From an uncultured Rhodanobacteraceae bacterium (GTDB lineage: Bacteria > Pseudomonadota > Gammaproteobacteria > Xanthomonadales > Ahniellaceae), in contig CALMWD010000471.1 of the NCBI GenBank assembly GCA_937873105.1, positions 1 to 6,459 on the forward strand: a DNA stretch of 6,459 nucleotides, given 5' to 3'. The position numbers were made by a program, and so were the translations under genes. Under the pieces are notes generated by a model. The model ran no database searches. It was not told the origin of the DNA and saw only the letters and a program-made list of their open reading frames with translations. Shown in pieces: positions 1-4,809 of this stretch (positions are counted from its first letter, which is position 1; each line of letters begins with the position of its first letter).

Positions 1-227
1 ACGCGCAGCGCAGCTACAACCGCCGCGACCCGTGGTGTGCGTCGCATCGGGTCTACCACGTGCATCACCGCCCGACCGGGGGTTATGGCCAGGGCTACCG
101 CAACGGCTATTCGGACGGTTACCGCGACGGCCGCTACGAACGCTCCGACTACGGCAGCGCGGCCTACTACGACCGCATCGAAGAGATGGCCTACGACACC
201 AGCATCTACTACGGTCGCCGCTGGTAA
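1..227 (+). CDS. Tyr/Gly-rich protein with GYxx repeats, 3' end only
   Basis: I do not recognise this protein. Only its last 74 residues are in the window: the frame is open from base 3 to the TAA at 225-227 and the start lies upstream. The visible part is unusually rich in Tyr, Gly, Arg and Asp. It contains a run of tetrapeptides, GYGQ-GYRN-GYSD-GYRD-GRYE, at 81-140. A Tyr-rich tail follows, with YY pairs at AAYYDR and SIYYGRR, ending in GRRW. This composition is strongly non-random and unlike the Ala/Arg-rich translations of wrong frames in such DNA, which supports real coding. A strong terminator begins 23 bases after the stop, again supporting a true gene end. Low-complexity Gly/Tyr proteins of this sort are often small, exported or surface proteins, but no signal peptide can be seen because the N-terminus is missing. 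Function unknown. Confidence 0.72.
   Translation, partial: AQRSYNRRDPWCASHRVYHVHHRPTGGYGQGYRNGYSDGYRDGRYERSDYGSAAYYDRIEEMAYDTSIYYGRRW
81..140 (+). repeat. Degenerate 12-bp tandem repeat encoding GYxx
   Basis: Five consecutive 12-base units encode GYGQ, GYRN, GYSD, GYRD and GRYE. The units keep the pattern ggY-taY-N6 but vary in the codon wobble positions (ggt/ggc, tat/tac). Conservation is therefore at the protein level rather than the result of recent DNA slippage. The last unit has the Tyr shifted by one residue. The repeat lies inside the partial Tyr/Gly-rich gene. Confidence 0.7.
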
Positions 228-250
228 GTCGACTCGCCTTTTCGTCCCGC

Positions 251-282
251 GAACGCCCGGCTCCGGCCGGGCGTTCCGTTTT
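251..282 (+). terminator. Rho-independent terminator
   Basis: A perfect 11-bp GC-rich stem (251-261 pairing with 266-276) encloses a TCCG loop. It is followed after two bases by TTTT (279-282). It starts 23 bases after the TAA of the Tyr/Gly-rich gene and lies ahead of the methyltransferase, so it should end the upstream transcript. The stem is symmetric and could also act on the other strand, but the U-tract is on the + strand. Confidence 0.85.
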
Positions 283-286
283 CCGG

Positions 287-315
287 TTTGCAGCGAACCC
301 GCGGCCGCTTATCAT
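287..315 (+). promoter_or_regulatory. Candidate sigma-70 promoter for methyltransferase-amidase unit
   Basis: A -35-like TTTGCA (287-292; 4 of 6 matches to TTGACA) and a -10-like TATCAT (310-315; 5 of 6 matches to TATAAT) are separated by 17 bases. They lie directly after the terminator and 28 bases before the methyltransferase ATG. Transcription would begin near 322 and leave a leader of about 20 bases. In DNA this GC-rich an AT-containing hexamer at the right spacing stands out, but this is a by-eye call. Confidence 0.4.
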
Positions 316-342
316 CCGGGCGAGTTCACACGGATTTCATGC

Positions 343-1002
343 ATGGCGCTGGGCGGAACCAAGATCGGGCGCGTGCTGCGCCAACGCCGCGAGGATGCGG
401 CCATCGCCTGGACCTTCTTCCGGCAATGGCTGAAGGCGCCGCTGACCACGGCCGCCGTCTCGCCGAGCAGCAAGGAGCTCGAGGCGGAGATGCTCAGCCA
501 GTTGCCGGACGGCGCCCGCAAGGTCATCGAACTCGGCGGCGGCACCGGCGTCTTCACCGAAGCCTTGCTCGCGCGCGGCATCGCCCCCGAGCACCTGCTC
601 GTGTTCGAACTCAACGAATCCCTGCACCTGCACCTGCAGCAGCGTTTCCCCGGCGCCCGCATCGTCTGCGCCGATGCCTTGTCGACGGCGCGCGTAGTCG
701 AGCGCGAGGCGTTCGCCGAACCGGGCGAAGTCGACGCCGTGGTCAGCGGCCTCGGCCTGCTGTCGATGAGCCGGGAACTCCAGCAGGGCATCCTCGAAGC
801 GGCGTTCAGCGTGCTGGCGCCGCACGGGCGCTTCATCCAGTTCACCTACGGTCCGACCAATCCGGTGAAGCGCGAGGTGATGCGCGAACTGCACCTGAGT
901 GCCCGCCGCACCGGCTTCACGGTCTGGAACGTGCCGCCGGCCTCGGTCTACGTGATCACGCGCAGCCGTTCGCGCGGCATCCGCCCGACGCGCGCCCGCT
1001 GA
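343..1002 (+). CDS. PmtA-like class I SAM-dependent methyltransferase (probable phospholipid N-methyltransferase)
   Basis: A 219-residue class I methyltransferase resembling the bacterial PmtA family, which methylates phosphatidylethanolamine towards phosphatidylcholine at the cytoplasmic membrane. The N-terminus has an amphipathic stretch FFRQWLKAPLTTAAVSPSS (25-43), typical of this family and thought to help membrane contact. Motif I is VIELGGGTGVF (61-71), which binds SAM, with acidic FELNE (88-92) at the end of strand 2 and CADAL (109-113) as the next motif. The family signature AVVSGLGLLSM (132-142) usually reads SGLPLL; here Gly138 replaces Pro. IQFTYGPTNPV (165-175) and VWNVPPASVY (194-203) are also family-like. 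The ATG at 343 is chosen because conserved sequence begins soon after and the upstream frame reads through the terminator. No clear Shine-Dalgarno precedes it. PmtA-like proteins include members with other amine-containing substrates, so the class is firm and the substrate less so. Confidence 0.82.
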   Translation: MALGGTKIGRVLRQRREDAAIAWTFFRQWLKAPLTTAAVSPSSKELEAEMLSQLPDGARKVIELGGGTGVFTEALLARGIAPEHLLVFELNESLHLHLQQRFPGARIVCADALSTARVVEREAFAEPGEVDAVVSGLGLLSMSRELQQGILEAAFSVLAPHGRFIQFTYGPTNPVKREVMRELHLSARRTGFTVWNVPPASVYVITRSRSRGIRPTRAR

Positions 1003-1003
1003 C

Positions 1004-1576
1004 GTGGCCGACCTCGCGATCCACGACTGGCCCTTGCCCTACGTCGATGCGCTGGCCGAACGGCCGCGCGAAGCCGTCACCCTCGTCGTGATCCACTGCA
1101 CCGAGCTGCCGGATCTCGCCACCGCGCGCGAATACGGCGAACGCATCCTCTACGCCGAATCCGGCACCGGCAATGCCGGGCATTTCTACATCGACCGCGA
1201 CGGCCGCGTGCACGAGTTCGTGCCGGTCACACGCGTGGCCCACCACACTCGCGGCTACAACCCGCAATCGGTCGGCATCGAGCTGGTGAACCGCGGACGC
1301 TTCCCGCACTGGCTCGACTCGCGTCACCAGGCCATGACCGAACCCTACGGCGCCGAACAGATCGCCGCGCTGCGCGCCCTGCTCGCCCGGTTGCGTGCGG
1401 ACCTGCCGAACCTCGTCGAGATCGCCGGCCACGAAGACCTCGACACCGCCGAGGTCGAGGCCAGCGACGATCCCGCGAAGCGCGTCCTCCGCAAGCGCGA
1501 TCCGGGCGCCCTGTTCCCGTGGCCGGAGGCGTTGGCCGGCAGCGGGCTGCGCCGGCGCGAACGCGACGCGGACTGA
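1004..1576 (+). CDS. N-acetylmuramoyl-L-alanine amidase, AmpD/Amidase_2 family
   Basis: A 190-residue zinc amidase that would cleave the bond between N-acetylmuramic (or anhydromuramic) acid and L-alanine in peptidoglycan or its turnover fragments. By analogy with AmpD, the metal ligands are His31 (VVIHCTE), His143 (AGHEDLD) and Asp166 (RKRDPG). Lys164 sits two residues before the Asp, as the AmpD catalytic Lys does, and Glu93 (VGIELVN) matches the conserved AmpD Glu. Other family signatures are GHFYIDRDGRVHEFV (59-73) and VAHHTRGYN (78-86). The stretch between His143 and Asp166 is longer than in AmpD (23 versus about 10 residues) and acidic. No signal peptide or membrane segment is seen, so a cytoplasmic recycling role is likelier than a secreted one. 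The GTG start follows the methyltransferase TGA by a single base without an evident Shine-Dalgarno, suggesting translational coupling. Assigning ampD itself would be too specific. Confidence 0.88.
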   Translation: MADLAIHDWPLPYVDALAERPREAVTLVVIHCTELPDLATAREYGERILYAESGTGNAGHFYIDRDGRVHEFVPVTRVAHHTRGYNPQSVGIELVNRGRFPHWLDSRHQAMTEPYGAEQIAALRALLARLRADLPNLVEIAGHEDLDTAEVEASDDPAKRVLRKRDPGALFPWPEALAGSGLRRRERDAD

Positions 1577-1586
1577 ATGCCGTCGC

Positions 1587-4139
1587 TCAATCGAGCGTCG
1601 GCGCTTCGCCGCTTTTCCACAGACGGGTGCTGAAGCTGCCGGCGTTGTTGCGGGAAGGATCGCTGGCGTGTGTGCGGAAGCGCCAGGCCCAGGGATCGAC
1701 GCCGGCGGGCGCCTGCCAGCCCCAGGGGTCGAACGAGGACACCGACGCGTCCCTGTCCCACTGGTCGAAGTTGAACTCGAAGCTGCGCCGCCAGCTGAGA
1801 TTGCGGTGGCGATGCACCGACAAGTGCAGGTGGTCGCCCGACGACGCCCCGGTGGTTCCGACCCGCCCGATGACGTCGCCGGTCTGCACGACATCCCCGC
1901 GCCGAACCCGCGTGTCGAACATGTGCGCGTAGAAGGCGGTGAATTCCTCGGCGTAGGTGCCGCTGCCGACCGAGTGACGCACGAAGACCTCGCGCTGGTA
2001 GGGATCCATGTCCGAAGGCGTGTAGTTGGGAACGTGCCGCGGTACCGCCATCTCGACCACGCCTGGCGCCATGGCCACCGCGAGCCGCGAGCGGTCGACC
2101 AGGATGTCCACGGCCGGCTCGTCGATGCCGTTGCTGGCCGAGCAGGCGCCGGCGACCTCCGGATTGCCGTCGCTCTGGTGGCGGCCCTTGAAGTCGACGG
2201 CGCAGGCAAGATACGTCGACCCCGGCTGGCCGAAGTCGGTCACGTCGATCGGAATCCCGTACGGATCGTGGTTGAACGATTGCGTGTTCGCGACGGGATG
2301 CGCACCGGTGTAGGGGCGCGAGAAGATCGGCAGGTTCTGCGGCGCCGCGGTGAAGATGCAGTTGCTGCGACCGGCCGCATCCGCGAACGCCGCGTCGAAC
2401 GGGGCCGTTCCGGCGCCGCCGCGCAAGGTGATGAAGCCGCCGCTGCACGTGCCGATGACCCAGTTCGCGCCGGTCAACGAGAACAGGCCCGCGCGTTCGA
2501 TCACGGCATTGGGGGCGCCGGCGGTCAGCGTGGCGCAGGGATCGCTGCCGGCGGGGAGCAATCCGAAGCCGCCGTTGCCCGGGGTGCGCACGCTGCAGTA
2601 GCGCCCGTAACCGAGGGGCACGCTGATGACCGGGCGGATCGACAGTTGCGGGCGCTCCAGGCCGACCGACTCGAAATCGTCCTCGCCGATGCGGTCGTCG
2701 TTGATCGCCGCGATCACCGGCACCTTCGGCCCGTTGGGGTGGCGGTCGCGGTCCAGCAGCAGGAGCAGGCGGTCGCGATGCATCACCGCGTCGACGGCGA
2801 CGTCGTCGGCCTGGCGGCTGCCCGCGGCGCTGACGTTGCTGTGGCGCAGTCGCGAGAAGCTGTACAGGGCGACGCCGTCGCCGTTGAAGGCGCCGGGCCC
2901 GCTGGCGACCAGGCTGCCGTCGGGTTCGAAGCGTGCCGTGGCGACATCGCTGGCACCGTTCGCCGGCGCATCGGTCATGCTGTTGTCGTGGGTGCCGATG
3001 GCGTACAACGCGCCTTGCGCGTTCATCAGCAGCCGCTTCAGGCGCGAGCCGCCGCCGCTGCGCTCGGGCGTGGCGGTGATGGCCGAGTAACGGAAGATGC
3101 GGAGACCGTCGCCGTCGAAGCCGGTATCGAGCGCGCCGGTGCCGGTCAGGGCGAGCAGTTGCGCGCTGTAGGACTGGTCGGCCGCGAATTGCAGCGTGGC
3201 GCCGGCGTACAGGCGTTGCCGCGTCGCGTCCCAGGCGAGATCGTTCAACTCGGGTGTCGCCGCCAGCACCGAACCGTGGGTGACGTGCCGGAGACCGTCG
3301 CCGCTGAAGCCCTCGTCGAGGCTGCCGTCGGCGTTCAGGCGCACGAAGCCGTAGCCGAGCACGCCGCCGGCGTCGACGGCGGTGCCACCGGCCATCACAT
3401 CGCCGTCGGGCAGCAGCACCAGCCGCGCACAGACATCGTCGGCAGCTTCGAAATCGACCTCGATGCGCCCGTTGCCGGCGAAGCTCGCGTCGAACTGTCC
3501 GCCGGCGCCCAGGCGCAGGATCAGCATGTCGCGTTGCCCGCCGCGCTCGACCCATCCGCAGGCGAGGACGCGGCGGTCCGGAAGGACGGCGGCATGGCGC
3601 AATTCGGAGCGTGTGCCGAGGAAACCCAGCTGGCTCCCCAGCAGGAACCGTCCGGAACTCGCGAACGTGGTGTCGGTGCTCCCGTCTTCGCGCAGGCGCA
3701 GGACGAACCCGGTGCTGCCGCCGATGAAGTCGGTCGTGCTCGATCCGTACACCAGCGGCCGCGACCAGGCATCGGCCACGACGCCGCGACAGCGATCGGC
3801 GTCCGGACCGCCGGTGTCGACGGCGATGCGACGGGTGCCTTCCAGGCCGTCGGGACCGGTGAAATCCATGTCGAGATGACGTGCCAGCGGCAGGTGCCGG
3901 GTCAGGGCGCAATCGCGGTTGGCGACGTTCGACAGCCAATCGGCCAGCACCAGCAGGCGACCCTGCGCGTCCACGGCCAGACCGGCGCCGCGGTTGTCGA
4001 TCGTGTAGTCGCGGGTGATGTTGAAGAGCAGGCCGCCGGCGCGGTCGGGGCCGTACTGCAACCAGGCCGACCCGCTGTCTGCGACCGCGGCGGTCGCCGC
4101 CAACATCAGCATTGCGCCCATCCAACCCTGCTTCGTCAT
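1587..4139 (-). CDS. Exported delta-60 repeat protein with C-terminal M23 (LytM-type) peptidase domain
   Basis: An 850-residue envelope or secreted protein. Residues 1-20 form a signal peptide: Lys3, a hydrophobic core, then AVA|DS as a probable signal peptidase I site. Residues about 78-430 hold six degenerate delta-60 (TIGR02608-like) repeats with cores such as RLNADGSLDEGFSGDG, probably beta-propeller-like. Residues about 490-640 contain several Cys and match nothing I recognise. The M23 domain spans about 665-785: AVDI (676-679), FYAHM (736-740), a GDVVQTGDVIGRVGTTG run (748-764) and SGDHLHL (767-773). By LytM comparison, Asp678, His739, His770 and His772 are present, but the first zinc ligand of HxxxD is Glu674 (ExxxD). 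A Trp-rich tail (DPWGW, DPWAW) follows. M23 enzymes cut peptidoglycan cross-bridges; activity here is uncertain. The start at 4139 is preferred over upstream in-frame Met codons because it begins the signal peptide and has GGAGAGG 8 bases upstream. It converges on the amidase with a 10-bp gap. Confidence 0.88.
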   Translation of the reverse strand: MTKQGWMGAMLMLAATAAVADSGSAWLQYGPDRAGGLLFNITRDYTIDNRGAGLAVDAQGRLLVLADWLSNVANRDCALTRHLPLARHLDMDFTGPDGLEGTRRIAVDTGGPDADRCRGVVADAWSRPLVYGSSTTDFIGGSTGFVLRLREDGSTDTTFASSGRFLLGSQLGFLGTRSELRHAAVLPDRRVLACGWVERGGQRDMLILRLGAGGQFDASFAGNGRIEVDFEAADDVCARLVLLPDGDVMAGGTAVDAGGVLGYGFVRLNADGSLDEGFSGDGLRHVTHGSVLAATPELNDLAWDATRQRLYAGATLQFAADQSYSAQLLALTGTGALDTGFDGDGLRIFRYSAITATPERSGGGSRLKRLLMNAQGALYAIGTHDNSMTDAPANGASDVATARFEPDGSLVASGPGAFNGDGVALYSFSRLRHSNVSAAGSRQADDVAVDAVMHRDRLLLLLDRDRHPNGPKVPVIAAINDDRIGEDDFESVGLERPQLSIRPVISVPLGYGRYCSVRTPGNGGFGLLPAGSDPCATLTAGAPNAVIERAGLFSLTGANWVIGTCSGGFITLRGGAGTAPFDAAFADAAGRSNCIFTAAPQNLPIFSRPYTGAHPVANTQSFNHDPYGIPIDVTDFGQPGSTYLACAVDFKGRHQSDGNPEVAGACSASNGIDEPAVDILVDRSRLAVAMAPGVVEMAVPRHVPNYTPSDMDPYQREVFVRHSVGSGTYAEEFTAFYAHMFDTRVRRGDVVQTGDVIGRVGTTGASSGDHLHLSVHRHRNLSWRRSFEFNFDQWDRDASVSSFDPWGWQAPAGVDPWAWRFRTHASDPSRNNAGSFSTRLWKSGEAPTLD
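1599..1616 (+). terminator. Possible weak terminator for methyltransferase-amidase unit
   Basis: A CGGCG stem (1599-1603), CTT loop and CGCCG stem (1607-1611) are followed by CTTTT (1612-1616), 22 bases after the amidase stop. The hairpin lies inside the 3' end of the convergent M23 gene. The stem is only 5 bp with a 3-base loop and could be accidental in this GC-rich coding sequence. Confidence 0.3.
1785..2147 (-). other. M23/LytM peptidase domain region
   Basis: This is the part of the minus-strand gene that encodes the peptidase fold, residues about 665-785. Codons of the expected active-site residues are Glu674 at 2118-2120 (His in LytM), Asp678 at 2106-2108, His739 at 1923-1925, His770 at 1830-1832 and His772 at 1824-1826. 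The distance from Asp678 to His739 is 61 residues, somewhat longer than in LytM. The extra length comes from a polar insert around RHVPNYTPSDMDPYQREV (701-718). Confidence 0.78.
2850..3908 (-). repeat. Six degenerate delta-60 repeats in the M23 protein
   Basis: The repeat core is R-L-x2-D-G-x-L-D-x2-F-x-G-x-G. Its conserved Phe occurs at residues 93, 159, 220, 278, 341 and 418, giving spacings of 66, 61, 58, 63 and 77 residues, which fits the name delta-60. The best units are those at Phe220 (QFDASFAGNGRIEVDF), Phe278 (SLDEGFSGDGLRHV) and Phe341 (ALDTGFDGDGLRIF). The first and last are more diverged. At the DNA level the Phe278 and Phe341 units share a 15-base identity (3289-3303 and 3100-3114), 189 bases or exactly 63 codons apart. 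Such repeats are known in large secreted or surface proteins; their ligand is not established. Confidence 0.78.
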
Positions 4140-4245
4140 GACCGCCACCTCTCCAACGTGAGTCCCGTACGGAATACGCGGCGCGGCGGGAAAGCGGGCC
4201 AATGCATCACGAAAATCGCCGTCGGCCTGCGTTATCGTGACGGCC
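4140..4245. promoter_or_regulatory. Divergent intergenic region between M23 gene and sigma factor
   Basis: This 106-bp spacer must carry control sites for both the leftward M23 gene and the rightward sigma-kinase unit. On the minus strand GGAGAGG (4148-4154) is a good ribosome binding site 8 bases before the M23 ATG. An 8-bp palindrome CCGTACGG lies at 4165-4172. On the + strand, TATCGT (4233-4238) is a weak -10-like element ending 7 bases before the sigma factor ATG, with no convincing -35 at 17 bases. I see no confident promoter for the M23 gene. Confidence 0.5.
4148..4154 (-). promoter_or_regulatory. Ribosome binding site of M23 gene
   Basis: GGAGAGG on the minus strand lies 8 bases before the ATG at 4139. 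It decides the start: it places translation exactly at the signal peptide and makes the longer in-frame versions beginning at 4325 or 4247 unlikely. Confidence 0.7.
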
Positions 4246-4809
4246 ATGACCGCGTCGCCGCCCTTCACCGAACTGCTCGCCGCCTGGCGCGAGGGCGAAC
4301 TGGCCGCGCGCGACGCCATGGTCAACCTCGTCTACCACGAGGTGCGGGCGATCGCGCGCAAGCAGCTGGCCGCGCATCGCGAAGCCACCCTGGCCCCGAC
4401 CGAACTCGCGCACGAAGCCTTGATGCGGGTGCTCGGCCAGACCGGGGAATGGCAGAGCCGCCGGCACCTGATGAACGTGATCGCGCTGGCAACGCGGCAG
4501 ATCCTGGTCGATTCGGCGCGACGGCGGCGCGCCCAGAAGCGCGATGGCGGCCCGCACACCGACCTCGACTCGAAATCCGACTGGGTGGCCGCACCCGGCG
4601 GCGACACCCTTCAGGTCGACGAGGCCCTGCATGCCCTCGCGGCCGTCGACGCGCGCGCCGCCGAAGCGATCTCGCTGACCTACTTCGCCGGCATGGAACG
4701 CGAGGAGATCGCGGCCCTGATGGACGTGTCGGCGAGCACCATCGATCGCGCGCTGCGTTTCGGCCGCGCCTGGCTCAAGGATGCCCTGCGTGAGCGCGAA
4801 TCCGGCTGA
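4246..4809 (+). CDS. ECF-type RNA polymerase sigma factor (Sigma70_ECF / TIGR02999-like)
   Basis: A 187-residue alternative sigma factor that would direct RNA polymerase to a dedicated set of promoters. It fits the Pfam Sigma70_ECF (PF07638) / TIGR02999 group. The start FTELLAAWREGE (7-18) is typical of the group. Region 2 spans about 25-100 with the hallmarks LAPTELAHEALMRVL (49-63) and LVDSARRRRAQKRDGG (87-102). Region 4 spans about 122-182 with the helix-turn-helix EEIAALMDVSASTIDRALRFG (first helix from 153). The ATG at 4246 is preferred; an in-frame GTG at 4237 would add three residues. Neither has a clear Shine-Dalgarno. The stop lies within the following kinase gene (20-base overlap), so the two are co-translated. 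Members of this group usually lack an adjacent anti-sigma factor and often sit beside a Ser/Thr kinase, as here; kinase control of the sigma factor is inferred. The target promoters are unknown. Confidence 0.92.
   Translation: MTASPPFTELLAAWREGELAARDAMVNLVYHEVRAIARKQLAAHREATLAPTELAHEALMRVLGQTGEWQSRRHLMNVIALATRQILVDSARRRRAQKRDGGPHTDLDSKSDWVAAPGGDTLQVDEALHALAAVDARAAEAISLTYFAGMEREEIAALMDVSASTIDRALRFGRAWLKDALRERESG
4777..4781 (+). promoter_or_regulatory. Ribosome binding site deciding the kinase start
   Basis: AAGGA lies 8 bases before the GTG at 4790, good spacing for initiation there. An in-frame ATG at 4781 overlaps the last base of this motif and would have no usable site upstream, so GTG 4790 is the better start. 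Confidence 0.55.

Noticed and set aside
37..342. Upstream extension of the methyltransferase frame to position 37
   Set aside because: It would run through the Tyr/Gly-rich gene in another frame and across the terminator hairpin. The extra sequence is Thr/Ala low complexity without family similarity.
337..894. Minus-strand open frames opposite the methyltransferase
   Set aside because: The + strand frame has the SAM-binding motif and other PmtA-family motifs; the antisense frames have none.
1584..1597. Small hairpin CGCTC-AATC-GAGCG at the amidase/M23 convergence
   Set aside because: It has a 5-bp stem with no T-tract on either side, so it is not convincing as a terminator.
2254..4173. The 11-mer TCCCGTACGGA-like sequence in the M23 coding region (near 2255) and in the divergent spacer (4163-4173)
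   Set aside because: The first copy encodes part of the protein, only two copies are seen and they are far apart. Chance sharing of a GC-rich word is the simpler explanation.
4140..4325. N-terminal extension of the M23 protein to a Met at 4325
   Set aside because: The extension would bury the signal peptide and overlap the divergent sigma factor. The ribosome binding site points to 4139.
1395..4793. A 1132-residue + strand open frame running through the M23 gene and into the sigma factor
   Set aside because: It is antisense to a gene with a signal peptide, delta-60 repeats and an M23 domain. Its translation shows no domain, and it ends inside the sigma factor in another frame. Long stop-free antisense frames are expected in DNA this GC-rich.
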